The translations under genes and the position numbers were made by a program. A stretch of DNA of 64,000 bases from the NCBI GenBank assembly GCA_017165825.1, contig CM029379.1, forward strand, positions 18,535,382-18,599,381, in the 5' to 3' direction. The notes below the pieces were generated by a model that was given only the letters and a program-made list of their open reading frames with translations, searched no databases and had not been told where the DNA came from. Source of the DNA: Hepsetus odoe. Taxonomy: Eukaryota > Chordata > Actinopteri > Characiformes > Hepsetidae. Positions 48,640 through 61,427 of this stretch are shown here, piece by piece (position 1 is the first letter of the stretch; each line of letters opens with the position of its first letter).

Positions 48640-48990
48640 TACTGTGCAAAAGTCTTGAGCCAGCCATCCTGTCTTGATTTCCAATAAAGAGCAAGATTTT
48701 CTTGTATTTTTAATGCACTGATGAGGAATACTTCTCCAGGCTTCCTGAAGGACAAGGTTTTTGGCTCTCATTTCAGTCCAGTCCCAGTACCTGACCAGTT
48801 TTAGAGTATTTTTTTTTGTTTGTTTGTTTTTTCAAGCCGCACAGTGAGGTTACTGAGGTCATATGAATCGATCAAACAAAACAAAGTCGCCTAACTTAAG
48901 GCATGAATTAAGGTTTACAGATAGCGATTAGTTTACTGGTGGTGCTGAACCATGAGTGGCCCTTTATCTAAAACCTTGTTTCTGGTGGCA
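48640..48990 (+). mobile_element. MITE-like non-autonomous element, copy 1
   Basis: It starts with 'tacagtactgtgcaaaagtc', as fish Tc1/mariner-type repeats often do. It shares its internal word order with 56676-57040: 'cttctccaggcttcctgaa', 'gctctcatttcagtccagtc', 'tttcaagccgcacag', 'cgattagtttactggtg', 'ctttatctaaaaccttgt'. No coding frame. The right terminal repeat was not identified. Confidence 0.6.
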
Positions 48991-50976
48991 CTTTGCAGTC
49001 TGTTGCAGTTAAACATTTGCTCCCATTTCTTTAATTTAAACTACTCAATAAACCAAATATGACATATAGACAGGCACGATTCCCAGGCAAAATATAAAGA
49101 AATGAAGGCCGACTCAAGAGTGCCAGGTGGTCAGTGAGAAGTTCAGAGTAAGTAGGGTTTCTCTAATAATGTGCATATTCATTTTAAACAACACTTTTTG
49201 CCTAGAACACGGCACGTTTCCCCCTCGGGACTGTGCTGTCAAATGTAATTTGGTCCAGTGCTGTTGCAGTAGAATTTACCGTGTTCCAAACTAAAAGCTC
49301 CATTAAGATTCACAACACACATCTGTACCTTTTTATCTGCTTTGGCTGTAGCAGATTTCTCTCAACATTTTAAGAGATAATACATCCACCAGTACTTTTC
49401 TCTTTAATACTCTTTCTGCCCGAAAACAACTTCTTATAAGACACCATTCTTGCTTAGTAATGCTCACTTAAAGAAGCCTTGTTCTTTTGTTTATCTTTGC
49501 TCCAGTTCCACATGGTCGAATCCCCTCACTGCTGGCGAATGGGAAAAATTCGAAGAAGCACAACACATGAAGAATTTACCAAGTCAAGCCAAGAGCCTGT
49601 AACTAAGCCTCTGAGAGCGGCACATTTTTGTGTGTATGTGTGTGTGGCATACCAAAATTTGCTCACATCGCTACCCACAGGCAGGGCAGCTTAGGTTATG
49701 CAACTTTGCGCAATGCCAGCTAGCAAGCTTCTCTCGCTTGCTGTCAGCCAATTAAACTCCGCCACTTTGACTGATGAGCATGTTGATCTTTAACCCCGCC
49801 TTTTATAGTCGCTAATTCGTTATTGCTGTCACAGTGTTGCAGACCTCCGAAAAACTGACCTCTGAATGAAACTGCCACACACAGCTGATGTTCATAATGT
49901 CTGGGGTTTCCGTTTGCATAACCCAAGTTGTTTAATTTATGTTTTAACACTTTGCTGGAAAGCACAACATCCAATTGCATGGAAAATTCATGATGAAGAG
50001 GCCATCCACCGCAGGCCACTTAAAATTCATGGCAGTTGGGAATATGCTGCCAACTTTTACAGACAACTGCCATGTTTTCTGGATCTTTTATCATAAATAG
50101 AATATTAAATTTAGGCAGGCAAAGTAGTTCTTCTCTCTCTTTCTTTCTCTCTCTCATTCTCTCTCTTGAACTTCCCCTTACCTCCATCCACCCACTATCC
50201 AGCCCCGTTTAAGTGAAAAGAATCGAGTGAATATGAATGGGGAAGAAATGCAAAAAAAAAAAAAAAAAATGAATAAAGAAAGAAGCAGAAGTGGATTAAG
50301 TGTAAAAAAAAATATTTAAAAAAAAGGGCACAAATCCTTAATTTGCTGTCGCCTCGGAGTATTGCTTTGTGTTGCGATTTCTATTCACTCTGCTTTTATC
50401 TGTGAAAAAACTGTACTGTGTGACTGTACGCTTACTATGTGTAAGACATTTAAAACAACCTTCAAAGATTCATTTCTGTATTTGCTTACATACCGATGTT
50501 GAATGTGATGAATTATCTGAAAGCAAGAAAAGCTTGCTATGAGTTGTGGTGTTGGACTGCTTCAAATCTTTGACATGCGCTCGCTGGCCACTTTATCACA
50601 AACACCTACCTAGTCCATCTACCCATTGTCAGAGCTGCTTGTCCAAAATGAGTCGCACTATGGAGCACCAGCATTTATAAAAAATGAATGGTATAGAAAC
50701 GTATAGACTGTGTGTGTGTGTGTGTGTGTGTGTTAGTGAGGGTTACTCAGCCAGAGCAGGTGGCCCATTGACTGACGTGAGGACAGCAGAGCAAAGAGAT
50801 CAAGTCCTGAAGTCAATCACTGAGAACATTACCCTACTCACTCACTCTTTCTCTTTCTTTCTGTCTCTCACTGACTTCATCCCTGGCTTACTCCTTGGGG
50901 AAAAAAAGGCTGGCACATACGTTTTTGCCCTTGCTGTGTACAGTCTGCCGACCCTCATTTCTCGTAGAGAAGCACG
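48991..50976. other. Non-coding DNA
   Basis: An A18 run at 50252-50269, T/C-rich sequence near 50127-50166 and a (GT)n tract at 50709-50733. At 50583-50690 the words 'tggccactttatcacaaaca' and 'ctgcttgtccaaaatgagtc' recall a fish DNA-transposon terminus, weakly. No exon is recognised; frames of 71-91 codons at 49479-50096 lack similarity. Confidence 0.5.
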
Positions 50977-51556
50977 TTTAAAGGGTCACATCCTACAATT
51001 AGCTTGTATAGTGAAATCCACTGAAGGTACTCATCTTATTTTCTTTACCAATAAAAGAAATTCATTTTTTATTATTGGAGCTTTAAGATTGATATATGTT
51101 AATGATCTCTGCTCTGCTTAGTTGCCGTTTGAAATTCAGCATAATGGCCAAGTCTAAATTGTTGTACAGAGTAAGTGGGTTTGTTTCTTATTGGGGTGAT
51201 TGTTTCTTATTGCCCTATAATTGTGCATTATTTATAAAGCAATCCATGTAGAAAGACTATTTAAAGCTTCATGCTAAATGCTAAACTGCTGCAGGCTTGT
51301 ATAGATGCATTTGTGCATGTGTGTCTTATGTTATCACGGTGCATGTTACACTCAAAACAGGCTGTTTTGTTTGTGTTGTTTTCATATGTGGCTTGTATGG
51401 ATGGGGGACAGAGTGTGGAACATTTGGGGACATTGTTTAGACGGTAAAAACTTTTCACCTCCTAACAAATCGACTGTTTATATACTACATCAAACTGTTT
51501 CACTAAAAAACAGAAGATTTTTATGGCTTGTTTTTTTATGATATGGGCCCTTTAAA
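50977..51556. mobile_element. MITE candidate with TTAA-containing inverted ends
   Basis: The left end 'tttaaagggtcacat' (50977-50991) and right end 'atatgggccctttaaa' (51541-51556) are inverted copies if one gap and one mismatch are allowed. Each end contains TTAA, the target duplication made by piggyBac-type transposases, immediately outside AGGG/CCCT. There is no transposase frame inside about 580 bp, so any mobility would be non-autonomous. A hAT assignment is also possible. An internal stretch at about 51093-51120 resembles 62978-63005. Confidence 0.55.
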
Positions 51557-53094
51557 GCCTCAGACTATGCTGAACAAACCCATTATAGCCTTTCCCCATT
51601 CTGGCTCACTTTAGCTCACTTTCTCCATCTCATCATTAATCTTGCTGGTATTCTAAAAGATTTCTCTTCAGCAGCAACCTACTTGAAACTGCAAAGCATA
51701 AACTGCCTCTCCACCGGAAGAGTGCTGAATTAAGCTCTGGTGAACTATGCTTGCAGTTTAGCCTCACAAAAACCAGACAGTGTTGCAAGGATGGGGCTTC
51801 CAAAGTCAAACAGGTTTCACTGACACCGCTGGCATCGTTATTAGTAGCTGTTGTATAAGCAATGGAGGCAGCAGGAACTAGGAACTTCTGGAAGCAGCCG
51901 TTGAGGAGCTTGTGTCGAATTAAGTCACCCAGTGTTCAAGTCCTGTTCAAGTTATTATGCTGTGAACTGGACTAGATTCGCATTTACTCAAAGCAGACTC
52001 TTTCTGAGCCTGAAATTTGACCTGGAACTCACATCGCCATATATGTTTCGTTAAAGTATGACACTATAGCCTCTGCACTGTTTGCCTTCAATTTCCAATT
52101 GTAATTCAAGCTGGCACTGTTTGAGAGAAACACCAAAAACTTTGACTTCGGCTTGTAGATTGAAGATGCGATCAGTATGTAGTTTTTTGTGTTTATGTTC
52201 CCAGACATATGACTGTGCACCCCTATCCATAAATTATATACCATTTTCTTAATTTAACTTGCTTCACTTGCTTAATTACCTTTTCTTCAGCGCATTTTTA
52301 GATTGAATTGTTGACAGTATACACTGGTTACATCCAGTGGCATGTAGAGAACGGGCAACGAATATTCTGAATGCTTACAGAGACAGATCTAACATGCTTG
52401 CTGCAGTGGTTGAAACCTCAAGGCCAAATCATACTTTGTATGGGAATCTGCAATAGCAGGTTTGCACTTAGGTTTACATCTAAAGCCAGGGCTATCTTAC
52501 ATCATTTGTATTCCTTTTTTAACCCTGATTCTCAGTCAGGCAGAGTCTGTTCTGGTTAGGTCTAGTCTACAGAGTGTAGGGTGGAAAATAGTGTACACGA
52601 AGATTTTTGTCTCCTGTTCAAATTTCAGACCTGTTGGAATATATCAGACAGGTCAGTTATATGAAATTTTTATGAAAGGTCCAGTATATATAACTCTAAA
52701 GCTATTTTTGAACTGCTTACAATATAATTATGTATGCCCATCCCAGTTTTTTAATCTAAAGAGTGAGTAGTTACTGAGACCTTTTGCAAAGTACAATCGG
52801 AAGGGGCAAAGCATGAATAATGGATTGGAGGTGCAAACTCACCAGTAGATATATAGTGTCAGACATCTTATGTTGCCCAGAAGGAACAAGGGAAAATTCT
52901 GGTCATGCATATATCATTCCTAGAGGCACATTAACAAAAACTGATCAAGTATGTTATAGGGGATAAAAAATGTTGCATAATGGTCATTTAAAATATTTTT
53001 TTGGTGCATAAAGCCACATGAATGTTATAAGTGAGCCTTAGGGGTGAAAAAAGTAATCCTGAAAAAGCCTAGCTAAGTGGCGAAAGAGACTTAA

Positions 53095-53136
<42 letters not shown>

Positions 53137-53534
53137 TGTCTGTGGGGTATGGGTGTTACGAGAGTGAAAGGTTTCACCAACCACTTTGTGTTTGCTCTAA
53201 GAACGATACATTTTAATGCCATGCCTTGAGGTATATTAACAATTATGCAAATAGATATGAATGTGGGAGATGCAGATACAAAGTAGCTGAGGAGGAAAGA
53301 GAGGAAAGCAATGTAATAGTAAGGAACATGTGGTGATGACCTATAGAACTGAACAGAGAGAGAGAGAGAGAGATTGGAGCAGTGGAAAACAGTGCAGTAT
53401 TGGAGAAAAGCAGGGGATGATGGAATTATGTGATGGTGGCCTATAGAACTGAACAGAGAGAGAGAGCATGCATGTGGGCACTTTGTTTATACAATTATCA
53501 AGAAAAGATTGTAAGCAGGGGCAGATATATATCT
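51557..53534. other. Non-coding DNA with a (CT)n tract and a local duplication
   Basis: (CT)n lies at 53099-53133. The word 'cctatagaactgaacagaga' occurs at 53340 and again exactly 100 bp later at 53440. The 102-codon frame at 52462-52770 has no recognisable similarity. Confidence 0.5.
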
Positions 53535-53645
53535 GGCACCTGGGGGAGCAGAAAAGGGGATGCGGCCTTGCTCAAGGATACCTCAGGGAAAACTTCTGGT
53601 CCAGGATTAGTTCTGGTTCCTAATCACTAGGCCACCGCTGCTTCT
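53535..53645 (-). mobile_element. SINE family A, 5' (head) fragment
   Basis: On minus the head 'gcagcggtggcctagtgatt' and the following body start ('ccctgaggtatccttgagca') are present, with a poorly preserved B-box region. The body stops at about 53535. Because the 3' part is missing, this is not simple 5' truncation; it suggests later deletion or an early-terminated template. Confidence 0.75.
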
Positions 53646-54389
53646 TCATTATAAATGTAAAGGTTTTTGTTTAAACAATATCTGTATTCTTCTTTTTTTT
53701 TTTTTTTTTTTTTTTTAGACAATTTCTAGACAATTTTTCTAGACAATTTCCAGTCTCTCTTTATCTCTTGGAATTAAAATAGTTTTGGATACTGTGCCTG
53801 GTCTAAGACTGACATATGGTAATGGCATCTTAACCTTGAAACCTTCTACCTACCTTCTCAGTCTCACAGAACGAAGAGTCAACTTTCATAGTGTTTACTT
53901 ACCACATTTAACTTTTTCCAAAGATTGAGGAAAACTGCATTTTCCATCTTATAGGCCCTTAAACTGCCAATGAAAGGGTTTTAGTCATTTAACCACTAAT
54001 TAAAGTGATGTACTTAAATGTCATCACTGTTGCAATTTCAGCCCAGTCTGCTGGTTTCCATGTGCAGACTCAGGTCGTGAACAGATTCTTTCACACTGGT
54101 TACGTTCTAAGTCAAAATGGCAAGACATTTGCAATACCCATGATAGAGGTCCTTCATTTCACATTCACATTAATATAAGCCGCCCATAAAGAGAGGACTC
54201 CAGACTTTTGTGTGTCTATGTAATCAATGCAGATGATCTTCTGTGAAGGTTTGGTGTCACTGTATTATAATGTCTTAGATTCCTGAACATTGATAAGCCT
54301 ATTAGAATGTAAATGTCTTTAATCATTTGTTTGCTCAGTTCTTATATCGTTCATTTATTATGCTACTTTGCATTCTCTCTGCTGCCTTC

Positions 54390-54880
54390 CTTCATGCTGT
54401 TTGAAGCTAATAAACCCAGCCCAGCCGGTAGGCTCTGCATAATGGACTCATGTACCTGTAAATTGAAGCAAAAGTCTCATAAAGGGAGGACGTGTTCATT
54501 CTCCGTGCCCTTTACCTCGCCCTACTCTTTCAAGCGCTAGCCAGTCCAGCTAATATAGAGCTAATAACATGACCCCGATGTTGTTGCCCTCACACGCCTC
54601 CTCCCTCAACATAATCAGCTTGCACCGGTGGCTTCTGCGAATCAATACCTGCTTCAGATGCAAAGTGGCATCTGTTAGGAATGGCATCTGAGGCTTAATG
54701 AGGCTGACGGCTAGGCCACATTTATAAACTCAGCTTCCATTGTCGGCTTCCACAGAGCTGATGCTGATGTTATGCCTTTTTCTCTGATATTTTATTAAAA
54801 CACTCTCCTTGGTGGGTCGGTGCTGGATTGTGCTGTTAATGCGGGCACCAAATGTCCTCAGGACTGATGGTAAGTATAAT
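54390..54880. promoter_or_regulatory. Candidate conserved non-coding element (unverified)
   Basis: Repeat-free, balanced composition, with 'gctaatatagagctaataac', 'ggcttaatgaggctgacggc' and other TAAT-containing words, plus several 'gctgatg/cagctt' words. It is flanked on both sides by low-complexity DNA. Enhancer-like texture only. Confidence 0.27.
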
Positions 54881-55367
54881 TATTTTAAGGTTGTACAGGT
54901 TATAATATTTTAAATGTTGGGACATTTGACTGGTCCCCATTAAGACAAATACTTTTTTTATATATATATAAGAAAATCCACAGATTTGGTTTCTCTGTCA
55001 GCAAAAAAAAAAATGTCTTGGAGCTTGAATTGATTTTGTATTGTACTCACAAAGCAGTCCTGCAATCAGAGTCATATTTGACAGCCACTGTCACCAAAAC
55101 TGATTCTGGAACAGCAGTAGTTGAAAACAGAAAACAGACCTGTTGTGTCTAAAATGTTTGCCTGCAGCATTACGTCTTGAATCTTCAGTTCTGAAAGCCA
55201 AACTAAGCACAGTAGCACCAACTCCAAAAGCATAACAGCTCAGCCCTGAGGTGCTTGTGATGAGTGTTTGTTGTTAGCTTTAATTATTGACAGCTCATAT
55301 TCACGGAGCCAATGGGAAGTGGAGCTGTGACGATAATGATATTATTAAATGAGTTTTGCATCTGTTT

Positions 55368-55368
<1 letters not shown>

Positions 55369-55398
<30 letters not shown>
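55369..55398. repeat. Poly-T run (30)
   Basis: The longest homopolymer in the window. No retroelement body was recognised on either side, so it may be slippage growth rather than an A-tail. Confidence 0.95.
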
Positions 55399-55404
<6 letters not shown>

Positions 55405-56675
55405 TTTACTTTTTTAAAGGCAAAACCAAAACACAGACTCTTAAAAGAGACAGGCTATGCTAATTACAAGCTGTCTTTGAGGAAATCTGCACTGCTGTGC
55501 TCGAAACAGAAGACCGTTCTATGGTCGTTTTACTTGCAGTTTGCATTAAACCCATGATAAAATTAACACTGGACCAGGAAGGCATGTACGTGTGAACAAG
55601 CAGAATATATGGTGGTCAATTGCAGGGCTCAAAAAGGTTTTCTTTTTTTTTCCCTCCATGTAATATCATTTTTTGCGTTAGTTCTATTTGTACATTTTGT
55701 TTCCAGGGGGAGGCACTGATATGGAAATTGTGGGCTGATGCTGAAAGCTGCTATTTTGCAAATTGTCAGTATATTTAAAGTGAAAATCTGCTGACACTGG
55801 AATGACTCCAGATCCACTGTGGATAAGTAGCTATTTCCAGTCTCCATCCAGTTCGGAAACATATTTTCAGACTGTCTGTTGATTCACGAAAAGGTTCAAA
55901 AAAGTTCTTGAGTTTTTCCATGATTAGCACTTTCAGCATACACTACAGCATACATGCAGTAAATGCACTCATACATATGTAGGAATGTTTAATACTCCCC
56001 TGTCAGGTTGACTTATTTCATCACATACACCATTAGGGATGTTTATTTGCAGAATTCGGCTACTCATTATAGCTTCTATTATGTGTTCCATTCATTTCAG
56101 AAGAAGTTCAGGAGAATGGGTCACAATTACTGTCTGCGGTAGTTAGCTGTACAGCACACCGGCGGCAGATAGAGATCGTTCACATTTAGTGACAGTAACA
56201 CAAAGGGTCATACCTTGCTGAGTTTGACCTGCCAGAGTAATTATTAGCATCACATGTTGGAGACACTATTGTGCAGGCTGGTACAATATTTGCACAGTGA
56301 CCCACGGAGCCGGGTGCCAGCCACAGCTCACACATGTGTTTTAATGACTCTGCTGTCTGCCCAGAATGCACTCTGCTGTAGTTAACACTGCTGCCATCTG
56401 CCTGACTCCAGTGTAGGCGGGGAACTTATTTTTCAAGGTTATATGTGTGTGTGCAAGAGACTGATTGTAAGGTAGAGCAAGAGAGTGTGTTTTTGTAATA
56501 TAAATGTGAGGAGTAATAAGTGTAGAAACCCAAGTGAATTTTGCACAGCGTATGTGTTAATATGATTAGTGATGATGTGAATTCACTGCTGAAAGGGTGA
56601 CGTTAACTACAGTTAAAAAATAGTGTAATCTACACATAGCTATTCAATTAAAAGCACACTGTTGTCGTATGTTTG

Positions 56676-57040
56676 TACAGTACTGTGTAAAAAAAAAATT
56701 GTGCGTTCCTCATGTCTTCATATTTTGCTTCCTCAAAGCCCTAATATTGTAGACATATTGTTGAACAGTTCTCCAGACATCCTGAATGAAGCAAGAAGTG
56801 TTTGTCTCTCATTTTCAGTGCAGTCCCTATTCCGGAGCAGTTTCGGAGGAGGTTTTTTTAAGCCACACGTTGGCCCATGTATGAAACATTCAAGCAAACC
56901 CAACCCACGACCAAAGGCATGAAGCAGTGATGAAGCAGGTGCAGATGTTTACAGGTGATCAGGCCTGTGATTAGTTTATTGGTGATGCTAAGTGCTGAGT
57001 GGTTGGAACCCCTTTATCTAGAACCTTGTATCTTTAGGCA
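56676..57040 (+). mobile_element. MITE-like non-autonomous element, copy 2
   Basis: It begins with 'tacagtactgtg' like the copy at 48640 and keeps the same order of internal words. It includes 'gttctccagacatcctgaat', 'tctctcattttcagtgcagt', 'tttttaagccacac', 'gtgattagtttattggtg' and 'cctttatctagaaccttgt'. No coding frame; the 86-codon frame across it is incidental. Confidence 0.62.
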
Positions 57041-57099
57041 AAAGGTAGGACATGAATAAGACAGTTTGATAGACATGAGCAAAAATATATAAGTAGACA

Positions 57100-57110
57100 G
57101 TGTGTGTGTG

Positions 57111-57144
<34 letters not shown>
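57100..57144. repeat. (TG)n-(TA)n microsatellite
   Basis: TG repeats passing into about 34 bp of TA repeats. Confidence 0.95.
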
Positions 57145-57149
<5 letters not shown>

Positions 57150-59639
57150 TTTTTCAGACCAGTTTGTCTAACACATCCCTCAGTTGGATCTGAGGTCTGG
57201 AGAGTATGATTGTGATTGACGCTGTCAGACACTCCTCCTGGCTCTGACTGATTGTTCTGATAAAGATTTCGATTCAGTGGATTCTTGCAAATAGTGTTAA
57301 AAGCATTTTGTTGAGCCAGAAGAGGCTGTTTTTTCACAGGTTATCTGTATCATGCACTACTGTCAAGACATTGTGAAATAAAAAAAATCCACTTTCATTT
57401 CATGAAAGTTCTGAAGGTTATGAAGGGTTTAGATCATATCTATAATTCATCTTTTCTGAAGTTACATATTAACAACAGACAAAATAACTAAATTATGTTT
57501 TGCAAGCAAAAAAATATATATACAGTCATGTGAAAGTTTAGACACCTTAAATATGGCATATTAAACATGCAATATGTTGTTTATGTCGTAAACAGAAGGA
57601 AAATAAAGTATGTGGAGAAATTTTGGCACTTTCAGGTTATGAAGAAGAACCATATTCTGGTCTCGGTGCTTATCGACCCTCAGGCCTTAATCCAGGTCAG
57701 GTATAGAGAATTTTAGAGTGCACCGCTTTATGTGACACTTTAACAATTGTCAGGCTGTTGCGTTTACACACAGCAGATGGGCTCTTCAAACCAACTGACA
57801 AAGGATCTTGTGGATATTTTGTTCGATAGAGGGATAGAATTATTCTGCTAAATAAAATCAAGGACATTTGTATCCTATAATCAGTGAGGAATCAGGAGAA
57901 TAAAAGCAGCTGTATTTTACAACAAGGCAATATTTAAAAAATCTACTACTTTAAGAAATAAAAGATTAAGTTTTGAAATGGCCTTGCCCATCCCCAGACT
58001 TTTATTGAAAATCCGTGATTGTATCTTAAGCATGCTGTGCATACAAGATGACCTATGAAGTTGTAGAGTTTTGATATCAGCTAATAAGGATCTTACAAAA
58101 AACAATTCTGTGTGTGCGCAAGTGTATATGTGTGTGTGCTTGTGTGTGAATCAGAATCAGACTTTGTTTTCCAGCCTTGTCCAAATGCCTGATATATGAA
58201 AATGCAGTTAATGAGCCAGTTAGGTAGTATGGAGGATAAAATGTCACTTATCACTTAGAGTGTTAATTTCCCCTTGACCTCATCCATTAAGTGCTATAAT
58301 TGATCTGCTTGATAGCAGAGGAAGCAAGAATTATAAAGAGAAATATTTCAGTCCAGCAAATGTCCACTCGCATATGTTTGGCCTTTAAAAAAAGTTTTGG
58401 CTGTTTTTTATTTATTTCATTTGTTTTGCTGGTCAGAAAAGAACATAAAAATAAAAGGAGCTATTAGCTCATTGTATTTATGATATTGGCCCACAATGGT
58501 CTTCAATTATATATTATTGCTTCTCTCAAGAAATATGCCTAAAGCAGTGTTTAACAGGGTTTCAGAACCTGTAATGCACAACTTCACAGGCAATAAAGGA
58601 TTTTCATTAGCTAGAGGCAGGCAATTTCAAGCATTCTGACACAGCAAGCCCTTTTGCTGCTGTCTCCAGATTCTAAAACCTCACAGACTATTCATTTGTC
58701 CTATGTGTCACTTTAAGATAACATTGTGCTGTACAATGAGGGATGTTCTGCAGCTGATGAAGGGCTTATTTCTGAATTATTATTATGCGTGTGATCGAGG
58801 CTAATTTCTTACTTACTGGACACTTTATTACAAAATCCTTCTCTGCAGGTCCATACATAGAGATTGTAGTCAATGTAATCAGCAGAGTGCGCAAAGAGAT
58901 TTTACTATCCACATCGTGTGCTAGATAATCTATAGCCTTTCATTAGTGGCTTCTTTTTACCACAGAGCTGCTATTAGTGGCAAATCAATTTAACTCAGCA
59001 ATAACTCATATATTTAAATTCACTATTTTGAAATTTGTAAAACTGCTCAATATCACCACTGTAATGAATGTCAACAAGCATGCTGGCAAGTTGACTTCAT
59101 TTAAATACACTTTGGAGACATTTACTAATCTCTGCTTGCTCCCATTCTTTTTGCCTGTAGTGGCTGAACTCTGGTTGTGGGTTGTAGTTCCTTCACTGAA
59201 TAATTTACGGATGGCATATTGCCTTCACCTTGTCAGCTTTTCTCAGCTTAGTAAACAATGGGAAAGGCAGTGGATAGCTGAGTTCAGCATGCTGAGCTGG
59301 CCTTCCTACACAAAGTCCTTGTAGGTGCGCCTGTCCAATTCATACACTTACAACACTCAATATTATTTGCAGCCTACAGATGGAAGTGTTTGTTTACTTG
59401 AATGGGAAAAGAAGGATAAAAAATATGTCACGATAAAAAATCACTGTGAAAATCAAATGAAATGATTCATTGGCGGTCTTTGGCTCAGATAACACAAACA
59501 AGTCTTTTAAAATGTAAAAATGGAATCGTTTAAGAGTGTTCTGGTTAATGTACATGAGCAATCTTATCAAAAACAGCTGGTTTTAATATTTTTCTGACTT
59601 TAAATAAAGTTGCCGAGAGAAGTTTCTAATAATTTAGAT

Positions 59640-60060
59640 TATTTTTAAGCTTCCTTCCCAACCCTTTACAAGGCATCATTTCAGGAACTATCAAGGGAGA
59701 AACATTCAGCACATGACGTAATAGCACCTTACAGTGTTGATAAATGAGTTTGATCTAATTTTATGTTTTAGATATAATGTGCTATAATTGACCACAAGCA
59801 ATTTGCCATGATTGCCGCTGATAATATCCTCTACTCGCAGACTTACATTTTGATCATTATGTAACACTCCTGTGACTAAGGCCTACATTTCTGGGAAGTA
59901 ATGCTGAATATTTTAAAGGTGAAACTGCCTTCCAGAAGGAGTTGGTACAGAATGTTTTGGTTATATTCTCTTTAATAGTCATTTCAGCATGAAATAAAGC
60001 AGCACACATGACTCCCCCACTAGACTTATTCCTGTTCATTAGAAAGTAAACATCGGGTAC
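59640..60060. promoter_or_regulatory. Candidate conserved non-coding element (unverified)
   Basis: A repeat-free block with spaced motifs: 'cacatgacgtaatagcacc' (CRE-like TGACGTAA), 'gtgctataattgaccacaag', 'gccatgattgccgctgataat'. No open frame of note. Inference from texture. Confidence 0.27.
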
Positions 60061-60829
60061 CCAGAGATTGCATAATGTGGACAGAAAGTACTTTTGTATA
60101 TTTTACATGTTCTCCCGTACCCTGTTATTCTTTTTCTGTTGTTGGTGTGTGCATGCATTTAAATGTTTATGGGGACCAAATGTCCCAAGCTTTTTGACCT
60201 CCGGTCTCTTACCTCTCTGCCACATATATAGTTGCTTTTGCTTATTTGCAGTAATATCTAATATCCATACACAACATGTCAGAAAAGTCTGATCACAGCA
60301 CTGCACTGGCAACATACTGCTACAGTAGCTTCACTCTATAAAACTAGCTCTTTGAAATGAACAATTTTATTTCACTTTGTGCAGGCATTTTAAGAAGTGC
60401 TGCAAAATTACTTTTCTAATGCGAATACTACAAAAATCTGTCCAGCAGTAACAGGAGTAACAAAATGGCAGTATCAGAACATGTAGATCGAACTGCGCTC
60501 GGCCATAGCTGGGATTTCAGAAAAGGAGTGAAAAGTGGCAACAGTCTCATCCACTGACAGTGCTCTGAAAATTAAACATTTTTCCTGTTTTCTGATATTT
60601 TAAAGTACTCCCAAAACAAGGATCTCCTTGTTCAGATTAAAAGACTGCAAGAAAAGTATAACCTACCCAATGGCTTCTTATAATCAGTGTGTTTTGAGTA
60701 AATAGAATATACGATACAGATGCAGGCTGGAATAATTCTTTAAGATTAGGGTTTGCTTACTTGAAGCACAGCAGTGTTTAGTGAAAGTCATATAGAGGGC
60801 AGCATTTTACAAAGGCAGGATTAGGAATT

Positions 60830-61280
60830 TCCATGTGTGTGCATGTGTTTGTGTGTGTCTTGGCACCTCGGGATGCAGGTTTTCCTGAACACATTTGCCG
60901 TGTGAGATCCACGATGGATATATGTAGCCCATGGGGAAACACGCAGGGCAGGGGAAAGGCAATAGGCCTGCCGGGCCTGCAGCCCCTTTCTCCTCCCTAT
61001 AGAGAGGGATTATGGAGCTTTCCACATGCCCACCGCCACTCTGCAGGGACTTTTCCCCCAGCCAGCCAATTTAATAAGGATCTGTACCAAACATATACTG
61101 CCCTGAACACAACAGTGGCTGTTATTCTGACAATCAAAGCCCACTCTGACGTCCCTGTGGAGGAGAAAGAGGGCTAAGCCCCAGGCGACAGGTCTTGGGG
61201 GACTCCCCAAACCGCCCCCTGAGACCCACGCCCTACCTTCTCTCACTCCATCACATGACCCAAATTTAGCTACCAGCATG
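60830..61280. other. GC-richer unique block, possible exon or regulatory element
   Basis: A 114-codon plus frame (60833-61177) and an 89-codon minus frame (61010-61279) overlap. Neither translation resembles a known protein; the start of the plus frame is just a GT repeat. The block stands out in GC content from its AT-rich neighbours. It may be an untranslated exon, an enhancer or nothing. Confidence 0.2.
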
Positions 61281-61427
61281 CACTGAAAACACCTGCATGC
61301 TTTAACAAGCTACAATCTGCCTCCCCATGCATCCAAAATACTATTTGTTTGTGTAACCCCTTGTAGTTTCCAGTTGTATTTATACTGCAGTGTCACTTGC
61401 CAAATTTAAAAGTGTACATATATAAGC

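Larger units (their letters stand above)
53646..56675. other. Long non-coding stretch, possible regulatory DNA
   Basis: T24 at 53693-53716, T30 at 55369-55398, and three near-tandem 'agacaattt' words at 53717-53750. A candidate conserved block lies at 54390-54880. No exon is recognised. Confidence 0.5.
57041..61427. other. Long non-coding stretch, possible regulatory DNA
   Basis: A compound (TG)n-(TA)n microsatellite lies at 57100-57144. At 57520-57560 'tacagtcatgtgaaagttta' resembles a Tc1/mariner-type end, alone. Candidate regulatory blocks lie at 59640-60060 and 60830-61280. No exon is recognised. Confidence 0.5.

Noticed and set aside
50684..51121. 145-codon plus-strand frame
   Set aside because: It begins in a (GT)n tract and ends inside the TTAA-type MITE; no protein similarity.
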